From JALZKA01 sp963715405 (GTDB lineage: Bacteria; Actinomycetota; Thermoleophilia; Solirubrobacterales; 70-9), in NCBI GenBank assembly GCA_963715405.1, contig OY970239.1, positions 1,860,001 to 1,924,000 of the forward strand: a DNA stretch of 64,000 nt. The letters run 5' to 3'. The notes under the pieces are model-generated. The model was not told where the DNA came from. It saw nothing but the letters and a program-made list of their open reading frames with translations, and searched no databases. How positions within the stretch are numbered: the first letter of the stretch is position 1; every line of letters starts with the position of its first letter. Positions 36,831-45,351 of the stretch are shown piece after piece. Made by a program: the position numbers and the translations under genes.

Positions 36831-37800
36831 GCCGCGACCTCGATCCGGTCGCGCGCGGCTAGCTCGGCCGGATTTTCGACCCGAAGCACCGCCTGGAGCG
36901 CGGCGATCGCAACCTCGAGGTGCTCGCGCTCGGGCTCGCGCGTGGTGAGGCTCTGCAGCATGAGGCCGGGCCACATGATCGCCCGGACCCAGGCTCGCTC
37001 GCGGTGCCTGCCGGCCCACTTGATCAGCTCGTAGGCGAGCCCCGCCACGAGCGGGATGCCGAGGACGCGCGAGGCGACGAGCCAGTACCAATCGGGGAGT
37101 CCGAGCGGGGCGAACACGAAGACCGCGAGGACCACGAGGAGCAGCAGGAAGCTGGTGCCGCAGCGAGGGTGGTGGCGCGAGTAGCGCGCGGCGCGCTCGG
37201 GGGTGAGCCGTCGCCCGCCTCGAAGCACGAGATCGTCTTGTGCTCGGCGCCGTGAAACTTGAACAGGCGATCCACCTGCCCGATGCGGCTGATCGCGACG
37301 ATATAGCCGATCAGGATCGCGACCCGAAGGGTGCCCTCGACAAGCCAGAAGAGGACCGCGGAGCCGAGCGAGTCCTTGAAGAGGCTCGTAATCCCCACGG
37401 GAACAACGAAGAAGAGCCCGACCGCAAGCGCCAGGGCCCCGATCACCGTGAGCGCCCAGGCGAGACCGCCGATCTCCTCGATCTCGTCCTCTTCGGTGAT
37501 CTGGGAGTTGGCGGCTATCCGCATAGCGCGGAAGCCAAGCTTCAAGGACTCGACCAGAGCCACGACCCCGCGCACAACCGGAAGGCGCAGCACCCGGTGG
37601 CGCTTCGCCCAGCTCACGACCGGCTCCGAGGTGACTTCGGTCGTGCCATCGGGTTTCTTCACGGCTAGCGCCCAGGTCGAAACGCCGCGCATCATCACGC
37701 CCTCGAGCACCGCCTGGCCGCCGACCGGGATGTCCCGCGAAGCGACCGGCAAGCCGTCCGGCATGCGCGCGTCGGCGATCTGTAGCTCCCGAGCATTCAT
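36827..37800 (-). CDS. DUF1385 (YqhQ-like) membrane protein, frameshifted near 37205-37212
   Basis: ~324 residues once one missing base is allowed for. The 5' frame gives MNARELQIADARMPDGLPVA, VGGQAVLEGVMMRGVSTWAL, several membrane helices and HGAEHKTISCFEAG. The 3' frame then continues with RRLTPERAARYSRHHPRCGT and SFLLLLVVLAVFVF to the stop at 36827. Both halves are exactly the conserved order of the DUF1385 family, whose His/Cys residues suggest metal binding. The break falls beside a run of five C. The start at 37800 follows GGTGAGG; an ATG at 37824 is also possible. Function is unknown in the family. Confidence 0.82.
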
Positions 37801-37842
37801 CGCCTCACCATCGGCGCAAGGCAAGCGAGCCTTGACGTCCCG

Positions 37843-37887
37843 CGAGAGAAGGAATTTGCACTCCCTATTGGACTTTTCCTTCCCTCG
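37843..37887. repeat. 45-nt stem-loop repeat, copy 2
   Basis: Arms CGAGAGAAGGAA (37843-37854) and TTCCTTCCCTCG (37876-37887), one mismatch, with the same loop core GCACTCCCTATTGGAC as copy 1 at 5130-5174. 42 of 45 positions agree and orientation is the same. It sits between rpmE and the DUF1385 gene, both on the minus strand. Confidence 0.85.
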
Positions 37888-37923
37888 ACGCGGTTGTTGC
37901 GCTCGCGGGCGGGGCGCGGGGCG

Positions 37924-38130
37924 CTAGTTGGAGCTGCGCGCAGCGCGGCGGCGGAACCGCTCGACGCGGCCACCGGTATCAACGAGCTTCTGCTTGCCGG
38001 TGTAGAAGGGGTGGCACTCCGAGCAGATCTCGACGTGAAGGTCGGACTTCGTTGAGCGCGTATGGAAGCTGTTCCCGCACGAGCAATGGACGTGTGCGAG
38101 GACGTATTCGGGATGGATACCTGCCTTCAT
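37924..38130 (-). CDS. rpmE: 50S ribosomal protein L31 (zinc-binding type)
   Basis: 68 residues. Starts MKAGIHPEYVLAHVHCSCGN, with a second cysteine pair in ICSECHPFYTGKQKLVDTGG and the conserved RVERFRRR end. The paired cysteines identify the Cys-containing zinc form. Its position upstream of prfA is typical of Actinomycetota. Confidence 0.97.
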   Translation of the reverse strand: MKAGIHPEYVLAHVHCSCGNSFHTRSTKSDLHVEICSECHPFYTGKQKLVDTGGRVERFRRRAARSSN

Positions 38131-38143
38131 CGTGGCTCTGAGT

Positions 38144-38752
38144 TTAACCGGGCGTTTCCCTCGGCTGGACGAGCTCGAACTCCGCGGCGCCGACCTCCTT
38201 CAGCACCCCAGTTTCGTGCTCGCCGATGCCGCTGGGCGGCAGCGGCACCTCGATCACAAGCGAGGATCCCTCGAGCTTGACGGCTTCCCGCGGGCCTAGC
38301 GAATCGAGCAGGGCAAGCATTGGAGCGTTGTCGTGGAGGACGTTGGCCTCGAAGCGCTCAACTCCGACGGCCCGGGCCCGCTCCGCGAGCATCCGCAGCA
38401 TCGCCTTGCCGAGACCTGAGCCCTGCCAGGCGTCCACGACGATGATGGCCGCCTCAGCGACATCCACGTCCTCCAAGCGCACGAATCGAGCCACACCGAC
38501 CGCCTCGCCCGAGTCCTCATCGACCGCAAGAAGCGCCTCGTGATCGCGATGGTCGACCTCGAGCAGATACCGAAGCTCGGACTCGGAAAGCCGAGCCACC
38601 GGGGTCATGAAGCGCATGTAGAGCGATTCGTCGCTCATCTTCGAGACGCCGCTGAGGTAGCGCTGCCGGTCGTCTGGATGGAGCGCTGCGATCAGCGCGA
38701 CACGACCGTCCTTGAGCGTCACGCGCTCGGTTCTGGGGGCGCCGACGGACAC
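38144..38752 (-). CDS. GNAT-family N-acetyltransferase
   Basis: 202 residues. The acetyl-CoA site is seen as VDAWQGSGLGKAMLRMLAER (about 110-130), preceded by strand VGVARFVRLEDVDVAEAAII and an N-terminal region DGRVALIAALHPDDRQRYLS with YMRFMTPVARLSESELRYLL. Similar domains occur in acetate/lysine acetyltransferases of actinobacteria. The target is unknown. Starts at GTG 38752. It lies 13 bases upstream of rpmE in the same direction. Confidence 0.87.
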   Translation of the reverse strand: MSVGAPRTERVTLKDGRVALIAALHPDDRQRYLSGVSKMSDESLYMRFMTPVARLSESELRYLLEVDHRDHEALLAVDEDSGEAVGVARFVRLEDVDVAEAAIIVVDAWQGSGLGKAMLRMLAERARAVGVERFEANVLHDNAPMLALLDSLGPREAVKLEGSSLVIEVPLPPSGIGEHETGVLKEVGAAEFELVQPRETPG

Positions 38753-38786
38753 GACGTCAAGGTAGCGGCGCCTCTATGCTTCGTGT

Positions 38787-39647
38787 GTGACGCGACGGGC
38801 TGCGATCGGAATCGCTGCATGCCTGGGAACCCTTGGGTTTCTGGCGCCGCCCGCCGGCGCTGGAACGCAAGGCCCAACTGTCAGCCTCGGAACGGCCGGC
38901 ACAATCGAGTACCTGCGCACGAAGTACCCCGAGGTCGTTACGCAGGCCGGCCCCGTCACGAACTGCACCTCGGGCGACTTTGCCATAGGCGGCGGAGCTT
39001 CGATCTCGGGATCGGGAGCCATAAGCCACCTGAACGCGTCCGCCCCTCTGAATCCCGGACAGGGGTGGGTCGCCGAGGGCCGCACGCTTGGCATCGGCGG
39101 GCGCACCGTCACGGGGTGGGCGATCTGCAGCGGGGCTCAGCCGAGCCTCACTTCGGCCACGGAGGGATTGGATCCGGGAGCGAGCCTGAACTCTGGATTT
39201 TCGTGCCCGGCGGGTCAGAGCATGCTCAGCGGCGGCGCGGAGGCGCAGGCCGGCGACATCGTCATCAACGGGATGTTCCCAAGGCTCGAAATTAGCTCAT
39301 GGACCTACTCGATCGAGAACCTGGGCGCTTCTGGTGCAACCGGGCGCGCTTCCCTCCTCTGCGCCGAGGTCGACCAGAGGTTCCGCGCCAAGACCGAGCC
39401 CGTCGAGCCGCAACGCGCCTCGACGGTGATCGCGACATGCCCCGTTAACCAGGTCGTGGCAGGAGGCGGCTTCAAGATGGCGCGCAACGGGGTCTGGCAA
39501 CACAACGTCTGGGCGCTCACCACCCGGCCTTGGGATTCGCCAGACGACGCTGACAAAGTTCCCGAGGACGGCTGGCTCATCAAGTCCTACAACGACACGG
39601 ACAACCGAGTCGCCCTCACGGCTTACGCATCGTGCCTCAAGCTGTAA
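38787..39647 (+). CDS. Secreted protein of unknown function
   Basis: 286 residues with a signal peptide at the N-terminus (AAIGIAACLGTLGFLAPPAG). The mature part is rich in Gly, Ser and Thr with cysteines at regular spacing: TNCTSGDFAIGGGASISGSG, WAICSGAQPS, FSCPAGQSMLSGGAEAQAGD, TCPVNQVVAGGGFKMARNG, YASCLKL. The recurring C-x(n)-(I/V/M)-GGG(A/F) motif suggests three related beta-rich repeats, each perhaps stabilised by disulphides. No family recognised. GTG start. Confidence 0.7.
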   Translation: MTRRAAIGIAACLGTLGFLAPPAGAGTQGPTVSLGTAGTIEYLRTKYPEVVTQAGPVTNCTSGDFAIGGGASISGSGAISHLNASAPLNPGQGWVAEGRTLGIGGRTVTGWAICSGAQPSLTSATEGLDPGASLNSGFSCPAGQSMLSGGAEAQAGDIVINGMFPRLEISSWTYSIENLGASGATGRASLLCAEVDQRFRAKTEPVEPQRASTVIATCPVNQVVAGGGFKMARNGVWQHNVWALTTRPWDSPDDADKVPEDGWLIKSYNDTDNRVALTAYASCLKL

Positions 39648-39692
39648 GCGCCGCGCTAGGAAACCGAGTCAGCTAATTCGCCGCGACGATAC

Positions 39693-39706
39693 CCCGCGCT
39701 AACGCG
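39693..39706. terminator. Possible bidirectional hairpin between convergent genes
   Basis: CCGCG-CTAA-CGCGG in the 84-base gap between the secreted-protein gene (+) and ETF-QO (-). Convergent placement fits a terminator, but there is no T-tract. Confidence 0.35.
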
Positions 39707-39731
39707 GTGCGCATCAGTAGTTTCCGCAAAC

Positions 39732-41429
39732 TTACGTTTCCTGGTAGAGGGGGCCGTCGCCACCCTCAGGGAGCGTCAGGCGCCCGCCCTTGGCGGTGAT
39801 CGCGCCGCACTGGACGCAATTTGAGGCCGTGACGTTCACGTCTACCGTGGCCTCGTTCGATTCGAGCTGCGCCTCGGGGATCTCGTAGACCTGCGCCGGG
39901 CACATCGAGACCCACGTCTGTGCAATTTCGCGCGGCACGTGGCGCTGGATGCGGACGTGGTTCGGCGCGTCGTCGCGGGTCGCGTTACCCGATAGGAAGA
40001 CTGAGGAGAGCTTGTCGAAGATGTACTCGCCGTCCGGCTCGGGGTAGTCGTCAGCCGCCTTGCCCAGGAACGTCTCGACCTCCGAGTCCGGCTCGGTCTT
40101 CGAGTGCCCGGTGGGAAACAGGCCGTTTGAGAGCAGCCAGGCGTTCGCGATCGCGCCGAACGCGACGAACCCCTTGTCTCCGTGCTGGCGCACGTTGCGA
40201 GACTTGAAGAGGTCGTTCTCGATGTAGGAACCACGAACGCGCTCCTCATAGCCCTGAAAATCCACCGACTCGGGGTCCCGCTTCAGGCTCTCAACGATCG
40301 CCTCGGCGGCGAAGATCCCGGCGTTCATCGCGTAGTCGATTCCTTTGAGGTATGGGATGTTCACCATGGAGACGTTGTCGCCGCACATGACCATGCCCGG
40401 CACGGCAAGCTTTCGCGGCATCGACCAGTAACCGCCTGACGGAATCGTCTTCGCGCCCCAGCCAATCCGCTTGCCGCCTTCGAGGAGGCCCTTGACGAAC
40501 GGGTGCGTCTTGAGCTGCTGGAGCAGGTCGTGGCAAGAGAATGTTGCGTCCGTCGTGTCCAGGCCGACGACCATCCCGATGCAAAGCTTGTCCTCGCCCA
40601 TCGGGTAGATGAAGGAGCCGCCGAACTCGTTGTACTTGGGTCCCGGCCGAAGCGGCCAGTTCATTGTGTGGATGACGCGATCCAGCGGCTCCGGGATCTC
40701 CCAGACCTCCTTTACGCCGATCTCCCAACGCTTCGGGTCGCCCGCCAGGTCGTAGTAGCTGACGGCGGCGTCGGTGAGGTGTCCGATGGTCCCTTCTGCA
40801 AGCACGGTCGCCTTCGCGATCAGGTCGTTGCCCGGCTCGAAGTTCGAGCGCTCGTTTCCCTCCCGGTCGCGGCCCTTGTCGCCCGAGCGAACACCGCGAA
40901 CGATCCGGTCTTCAACCAGGAGCTTGTCGGCGGCGGTCTCGGTGAGGATGTACGCACCCGCCTCCTCCGCCCGGTCGGCGAGGAACCGGCTCAACTTGGC
41001 GACCGAAGTCACATAGTTGCCGTGATTGCGGAAGTTGGGCGGCGGCGGCTTGAGCGGAATCGCGCGCTTCTTGGTGAGCAGGTAGACCGCGTCCTTCTCC
41101 ACCTTCTGGTAGACCGGCCAATCGTCCGGATCGAGGTCCGGGAAGAGCTTCTCCATCGCCGACGGGCGCATGTTGGCGCCCGAGACGTTGTGCGCGCCGC
41201 ACGCCTTGCCCTTCTCGAGCACGGCCACCGGGATCTCGCCGAGCTGCTCGGTCAGCTCGGGCTCGTCCTCGAGCAGCTGCATGACCTTGTTCGCGCAGGC
41301 GAGTCCGGCGGGCCCCCCGCCCGCGATGACGATGCCCGCCTCCAGCCGCTCCTCTTCGGGGTCGGTCGGCGGACCGACGAAGTCGCCGGGATCGAACGGC
41401 GGCGGATACTCGCCCGGCGCTACGGCCAT
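39732..41429 (-). CDS. Electron transfer flavoprotein-ubiquinone oxidoreductase family protein
   Basis: 565 residues; passes electrons from reduced ETF to the membrane quinone pool. FAD motif AGIVIAGGGPAGLACANKVM near 30-50, VLEKGKACGAHNVSGANM, quinone-binding region and the second FAD motif PGMVMCGDNVSMVNIPYLKG. The C-terminal ferredoxin-like end reads MCPAQVYEI (Cys510) then NCVQCGAITAKGG (Cys538, Cys541) and LPEGGDGPLYQ. The classical fourth 4Fe-4S ligand (three after Cys541) is Ile544, so the cluster may be altered or absent. Followed upstream by etfA and etfB in the same operon. Confidence 0.9.
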   Translation of the reverse strand: MAVAPGEYPPPFDPGDFVGPPTDPEEERLEAGIVIAGGGPAGLACANKVMQLLEDEPELTEQLGEIPVAVLEKGKACGAHNVSGANMRPSAMEKLFPDLDPDDWPVYQKVEKDAVYLLTKKRAIPLKPPPPNFRNHGNYVTSVAKLSRFLADRAEEAGAYILTETAADKLLVEDRIVRGVRSGDKGRDREGNERSNFEPGNDLIAKATVLAEGTIGHLTDAAVSYYDLAGDPKRWEIGVKEVWEIPEPLDRVIHTMNWPLRPGPKYNEFGGSFIYPMGEDKLCIGMVVGLDTTDATFSCHDLLQQLKTHPFVKGLLEGGKRIGWGAKTIPSGGYWSMPRKLAVPGMVMCGDNVSMVNIPYLKGIDYAMNAGIFAAEAIVESLKRDPESVDFQGYEERVRGSYIENDLFKSRNVRQHGDKGFVAFGAIANAWLLSNGLFPTGHSKTEPDSEVETFLGKAADDYPEPDGEYIFDKLSSVFLSGNATRDDAPNHVRIQRHVPREIAQTWVSMCPAQVYEIPEAQLESNEATVDVNVTASNCVQCGAITAKGGRLTLPEGGDGPLYQET

Positions 41430-41438
41430 GGCTTTCGC

Positions 41439-42419
41439 TCAGCCGCCCTTCTTTGCCCTGATCGCCTCGGTCAGCTTCGGCATGATCTTGTTGAGATCGC
41501 CCACGATGCCGAGGTCGCAGAATTCGAAGATCGGCGCGTTCTGGTCCTTGTTGATCGCGACGATGTTCTCGGCGTTCTGCATGCCGACCTTGTGCTGGAT
41601 CGCGCCGGAGATGCCCGCTGCGAGATACAGCTTCGGCGCGACGGTCTTGCCCGTCTGGCCGATCTGCGTCGCGTAAGGCGTCCAGCCGGCGTCGACGATG
41701 GCCCTGGTGGAGGCCACGGCACCGCCCAGCGACTCGGCGAGCTCGTTGGCGACGGAGAGGTTGTCCGCGTCGCCAAAGCCGCGACCGGCGCCGACCAGGA
41801 AGTCGGCATCCTCGATGTTGACCGCACCCTCGTCGCCGACGTCACCGCGAGTCTTCATGCGGGCCTTCGTCGACCACTCGGAGAGCTCCACCTCGATATC
41901 GACGACCTCGGCGTCGCCCGAGCCGTTCTCGTTCGCATCGAACGCGTTCAGGCGGCCGATGATGATCCCGGGCTCAGAGACGTAGCCGACGTCGACGATC
42001 GCCGAGTCCTGAAGGACCGGGCGCTCCGCGACGAGCTTTCCGTCAGCGACCTTGACTGCCGTGACCTCCATGGTCACGCCCGCGTTCAGGCGGGCGGTCA
42101 GGCCGGCGCCGATCTCGAAGCCGAGAAGGCCGCCGCCGAAGAGCGCGTAGGAGTAGTCCTCGTCTGAGATGACCTTGGCCATCGCGTCGACGATCGGCTG
42201 CGCCAGGCCCTCTTCGACCGACTTGGCCCGGTAGACCTTGGCGGCGCCGTACTTGCCGAGAGCGGCACATGCCGCGTCGTCGACTTCGCCGACCACGAGG
42301 GCGGCTGCGTCGCCGCCAATATCTCCGGCCAGCTTGGCCGCCTCGGAGACCGCTCCAAGCGAGTTGTTGTTGAAGTTGCCCTCGTCGTCATGGAGGGCGT
42401 AAACCAGAATGCCTGCCAT
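41439..42419 (-). CDS. etfA: Electron transfer flavoprotein alpha subunit
   Basis: 326 residues. The C-terminal FAD domain is diagnostic: VGAGRGFGDADNLSVANELA, SLGGAVASTRAIVDAGW, IGQTGKTVAPKLYLAAGISG, AIQHKVGMQNAENIVAINKD. It pairs with EtfB to collect electrons from acyl-CoA dehydrogenases. A strong GGAGG site lies 10 bases upstream of the ATG. The stop is 10 bases before the ETF-QO start. Confidence 0.96.
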   Translation of the reverse strand: MAGILVYALHDDEGNFNNNSLGAVSEAAKLAGDIGGDAAALVVGEVDDAACAALGKYGAAKVYRAKSVEEGLAQPIVDAMAKVISDEDYSYALFGGGLLGFEIGAGLTARLNAGVTMEVTAVKVADGKLVAERPVLQDSAIVDVGYVSEPGIIIGRLNAFDANENGSGDAEVVDIEVELSEWSTKARMKTRGDVGDEGAVNIEDADFLVGAGRGFGDADNLSVANELAESLGGAVASTRAIVDAGWTPYATQIGQTGKTVAPKLYLAAGISGAIQHKVGMQNAENIVAINKDQNAPIFEFCDLGIVGDLNKIMPKLTEAIRAKKGG

Positions 42420-42476
42420 TTCAAAAAACCTCCGTTGACACTCGGTTGAACCTGCTTTCGCGCTTTACGTCGCTCA

Positions 42477-43268
42477 TCAGATCAATTTCCTCTCGTCGAG
42501 CCACGCGACGATCTTTTCGACCGTCTCGTCCGTGTCCTCGTCCTCGATGATCTCGCCGCCCGCCTTCTCGGCCGGGGGGTTGATCTCGAGCACGGCAGTC
42601 TTCGAACCGCTCTCACCCACCTGATCGGACTCGATGCCGACATCGCCGGTGGCCTTCGTGTCGAGCTGCTTCTTTTTCGCCCCCATGATCGCCTTGAGCG
42701 ACGGGTAGCGAGGCTCGTTGATCGCGTCGCCGACCGAGATGACGGCGGGCAGGTCAACCTCGACCGTGTCGTAGCCGTACTCGGCCTGACGCTGGCAGGT
42801 AAGCGTGCCCTCGGCCACATCGACCTTGATGACCTGCGTCAGCGAAGGCATCTTGAGGTGATCCGCCACGACCGCTCCGATCGTGTAGCACTCGCCGTCG
42901 TCGGACTGCTGTCCGAGCAGGACGAGGTCGGGCGACTCCGATTCGAGCACCTTGGCGAGGGCGTAGCCAGTCGCGCAGACGTCGGATCCTTCGAGAGCCG
43001 AGTCGGTCAGGTGCACGGAGCGATCCGCACCGAGGGCGACGGCCTTGTGGAGCGCGCGGACGGCGCTCTCGGGGCCCATCGTCACCGCAACGATCTCGTC
43101 GACGTCGACGACACCGCCCTCGCGGATCTGCATGGCTGCCTCGATGCCGTGCGTGTCGAACGGGTTTAGGTTCTTCTCGCCCGAGCGGTCCAGACGCTTA
43201 GTGCTTTCGTCGATCCGTTTCTGGACCGCAGCGTCCGGAACCTCCTTGACAAGACAACAGATCTTCAA
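42477..43268 (-). CDS. etfB: Electron transfer flavoprotein beta subunit
   Basis: 263 residues. Features ICCLVKEVPDAAVQKRID at the start, FDTHGIEAAMQIRE, AVALGADRSVHLTDSALEGS, PDLVLLGQQSDDGECYTIGA and LTQVIKVDVAEGTLTCQRQA. The start is taken as TTG 43268 behind AAGGAGG at 8 bases spacing. First gene of the etfB-etfA-ETF-QO operon. A perfect 18-bp palindrome lies 84 bases upstream. Confidence 0.95.
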   Translation of the reverse strand: MKICCLVKEVPDAAVQKRIDESTKRLDRSGEKNLNPFDTHGIEAAMQIREGGVVDVDEIVAVTMGPESAVRALHKAVALGADRSVHLTDSALEGSDVCATGYALAKVLESESPDLVLLGQQSDDGECYTIGAVVADHLKMPSLTQVIKVDVAEGTLTCQRQAEYGYDTVEVDLPAVISVGDAINEPRYPSLKAIMGAKKKQLDTKATGDVGIESDQVGESGSKTAVLEINPPAEKAGGEIIEDEDTDETVEKIVAWLDERKLI

Positions 43269-43351
43269 GTCGGAAGCCTCCTTAGAAAATGGAGCAACCC
43301 CGGGGAGTTGGGTGGGGTGCGCCGGGCATCTTACCCAGTGCTGCTGCCCAC

Positions 43352-43369
43352 TGATTGACTAGTCAATCA
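43352..43369. promoter_or_regulatory. 18-bp perfect palindrome upstream of etfB (probable operator)
   Basis: TGATTGACTAGTCAATCA is fully self-complementary. Read on the minus strand it contains TTGACT and lies upstream of a TAAGAT (-10-like, 43328-43333). Palindromes of TTGACTAGTCAA type are typical targets of TetR-family regulators of fatty-acid catabolism (family knowledge; the regulator is not identified here). Confidence 0.65.
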
Positions 43370-43413
43370 CGCGCGAGTAGGAACGCTTGTTCGCCTGACG
43401 GCGCCCATGGAAC

Positions 43414-43815
43414 CTAGGTCGCCAGCATTTCCTCCGAGCGGGCGTGTTGGCAGTGGTTGCCCAACCGCGACACATCGTCGCCGACCCTCGCATAAAGCGC
43501 GTTCTCTGTCTGCATCGGGATCTCCACTGCGTACTTGCCCTTCTTGGATGCGCGCGTCTCGGTGATCTTCTGGTTTGGGCCTGGGGCGACCCGGAAGATC
43601 TTCACTTCACGTCGCGCAAAGCAGTCCCTGGTCCCGGAGAACACCCGTCCCTTGAACTTGGCTTCGTTTTGATCTGACTGGCGAAACGTCACCTTCGACG
43701 GGAAGACGTTGCCAGCTTGAGCCGGCGTTCCGAGGCAGATCGTCAAAACGCACGCGAGGGCGAGCATCGCTTTCGACTGTGTGAAGTTGCTTGCGTGTCT
43801 CATTCGGCGGCTCAC
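43414..43815 (-). CDS. Small secreted protein of unknown function
   Basis: 133 residues (GTG 43815) or 129 (ATG 43803). Signal peptide AMLALACVLTICLGTPAQA with likely cleavage after AQA. The mature part has a basic, beta-rich look (VFPSKVTFRQSDQNEAKFKG, DCFARREVKIFR, KKGKYAVEI) and two cysteines that could pair. It resembles small extracellular beta-sandwich (Cna-B/transthyretin-like) proteins in pattern only. No family is claimed. Confidence 0.65.
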   Translation of the reverse strand: MSRRMRHASNFTQSKAMLALACVLTICLGTPAQAGNVFPSKVTFRQSDQNEAKFKGRVFSGTRDCFARREVKIFRVAPGPNQKITETRASKKGKYAVEIPMQTENALYARVGDDVSRLGNHCQHARSEEMLAT

Positions 43816-43828
43816 GGGGATTCTTACA

Positions 43829-44251
43829 TCAAGCGGTAGAGCGCTCGCCGACCGCGCCGCGGATGAAGTCCACGATGGCGTCAGTCGGTGCGCCGGGCGT
43901 GAACACCTCGGCGACGCCCAGCTTCTTGAGCTCGGGCACGTCGTCGGCGGGGATCGTGCCCCCCACGGTTACGACGACGTCGTCGACGCCTTGCTCTGAC
44001 AGAAGCGAAACCACCTTCGGCACGAGCGTCATGTGCGCGCCCGAGAGGATCGAGAGACCGACCGCGTCGGCGTCCTCCTGGACCACGGTCGCGACGATCT
44101 GCTCGGGCGTTTGATGAAGCCCGGTATAGATGACCTCCATGCCGGCGTCGCGGAGCGCCCTGGCGATGATTTTGGCGCCGCGGTCATGGCCGTCGAGGCC
44201 CGGCTTTGCGACGACGACGCGGATGGTGCGCCCGGATTCGGCCTCGCTCAT
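43829..44251 (-). CDS. Methylmalonyl-CoA mutase B12-binding subunit (stand-alone)
   Basis: 140 residues comprising only the cobalamin-binding domain: VVVAKPGLDGHDRGAKIIAR with the DxHxxG motif whose His ligates cobalt, ALRDAGMEVIYTGLHQTPEQ, SILSGAHMTLVPKVVSLL and VTVGGTIPADDVPELKKLGV. The catalytic barrel is separate at 49046-50650, so the mutase is two-subunit. It catalyses methylmalonyl-CoA to succinyl-CoA (or a related acyl-CoA rearrangement). Confidence 0.92.
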   Translation of the reverse strand: MSEAESGRTIRVVVAKPGLDGHDRGAKIIARALRDAGMEVIYTGLHQTPEQIVATVVQEDADAVGLSILSGAHMTLVPKVVSLLSEQGVDDVVVTVGGTIPADDVPELKKLGVAEVFTPGAPTDAIVDFIRGAVGERSTA

Positions 44252-44284
44252 GGCGCGGAGCTTATTTCGTCTTCGGGCAGACGG

Positions 44285-44596
44285 TCAGCTGCCGAAGCCG
44301 GTGATGGCCGCGATCGCGCCGACGACGATGATGATGAGGACGATCGTCAGGAGCAGCGCGCCACCGCCAAGAAAGGCCGGCTTGACGCCGGTCCGAGTGT
44401 CCTCGATTTCGTGAACGTGCTCCGTGTCCACTTCGACAGGCGCATCCCCGACGTCACCGACCCGCTCCTCGTTCGAGCGAATCTCGGCCGCGGCGATTGC
44501 CTCTTCGCGGGTCGGGTGGTTGGAGAGCGCCAGACCCTGGTCCTCACGGACCACGTCCCACCCGTCGACCTCGTTCTTGATCACCTTGAGAGCCAC
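44285..44596 (-). CDS. DUF2188-like protein with C-terminal membrane anchor
   Basis: 103 residues from GTG 44596, overlapping the regulator stop by 16 bases. N-terminal ~45 residues resemble DUF2188 (VIKNEVDGWDVVREDQGLAL, then ATREEAIA-like HPTREEAIAAAEI). An acidic middle follows and one membrane helix ends the protein (GGALLLTIVLIIIVVGAIAA). Function unknown. The start is a choice based on similarity and is not certain. Confidence 0.6.
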   Translation of the reverse strand: MALKVIKNEVDGWDVVREDQGLALSNHPTREEAIAAAEIRSNEERVGDVGDAPVEVDTEHVHEIEDTRTGVKPAFLGGGALLLTIVLIIIVVGAIAAITGFGS

Positions 44597-45345
44597 GGCG
44601 GGATCGTACCTCGGCCGCGCGACGTGCGACCCGTCTCGCGCTCCCAAATCTCCTCGAGCTGGGCGAGGTGCTCGTCCATGACGACGTCGATCAGCTCGAA
44701 GTCCGCGGAGCGAATCGCCGCAAGCGTTCGCTCGTGGATCCCGATCACCCAATCCGGCACAGTCGGCGCGTGCATCGCCATGTCGCGCGCGATCTCGAGC
44801 CGGCCGAGGAGCGATCGCATCATCTCGACGATGGTCGCATTGCCGGTGGCGCGGGCCATCGCAAGATGGAACTTGAGATCGAGCTGAAGGAAGAGGTCCT
44901 CTTCTGAGAGGAAATCCTCACGGGCCGCGACCTCGCGCTGGCGGTCGATCACCTGCGCCATCGCGGTCAGGTCTTCCGGGGTGGCCTGGCTCGCCGCAAG
45001 CTGGGCGACCCGCGGCTCGATGAGCCGGCGGGCCTCGAGCACGCCTGCCACCTCGCCCACCCTGAGCTCCGAGCGGGACCGCACGAGGTCGACCGGGATC
45101 AGCTCCGAAACCACGAAGATCCCGCCCGCCTGACCGCGCCTCACCTTCAGGACGCCGGCCTCCGACAGGACCTTGATCGCCTCGCGCAGGCTGGGACGAC
45201 TAATCCGCATCTGGCTCGCGAGCTCGCGCTCAGCAGGAAGCCGTTCGCCGATCTCAAGGTCCCCTGCGCGCACCCGCTCGGCGATCTGCTCGACCGCTTC
45301 CTCGAAGGTCCGCCGCGTCGCGACGGGCTGAAACGTGGCCCCCAT
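44581..45345 (-). CDS. GntR-family (FadR subfamily) transcriptional regulator
   Basis: 254 residues from ATG 45345. The N-terminal winged helix shows ERVRAGDLEIGERLPAEREL and MRISRPSLREAIKVLSEAGV with the wing VRRGQAGGIFV. The C-terminal FCD ligand domain has metal-type histidines (DLKFHLAMARATGNATI, GIHERTLAAIRSADFELIDV, MDEHLAQLEEIWERE). It diverges from the indolepyruvate oxidoreductase gene and likely controls it. A TATACT box ends six bases before the ATG, so its mRNA may be leaderless. Confidence 0.9.
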   Translation of the reverse strand: MGATFQPVATRRTFEEAVEQIAERVRAGDLEIGERLPAERELASQMRISRPSLREAIKVLSEAGVLKVRRGQAGGIFVVSELIPVDLVRSRSELRVGEVAGVLEARRLIEPRVAQLAASQATPEDLTAMAQVIDRQREVAAREDFLSEEDLFLQLDLKFHLAMARATGNATIVEMMRSLLGRLEIARDMAMHAPTVPDWVIGIHERTLAAIRSADFELIDVVMDEHLAQLEEIWERETGRTSRGRGTIPPWLSR

Positions 45346-45351
45346 GCCGCG

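Noticed and set aside
36827..37228. Possible independent small gene overlapping the DUF1385 frame
   Set aside because: Contains the second half of the conserved DUF1385 domain, so it is the other side of a frameshift.
40503..42167. Long plus-strand open frame (554 codons) opposite ETF-QO and etfA
   Set aside because: Arg/Val/Asp-rich composition typical of the antisense frame of GC-rich genes; the minus-strand frames carry complete, conserved ETF proteins.
43829..44251. Stand-alone corrinoid methyltransferase-type protein
   Set aside because: The KPGLDGHDRGAK and SGAHMTL motifs are those of the mutase B12 domain, and a mutase barrel and MeaB are nearby.
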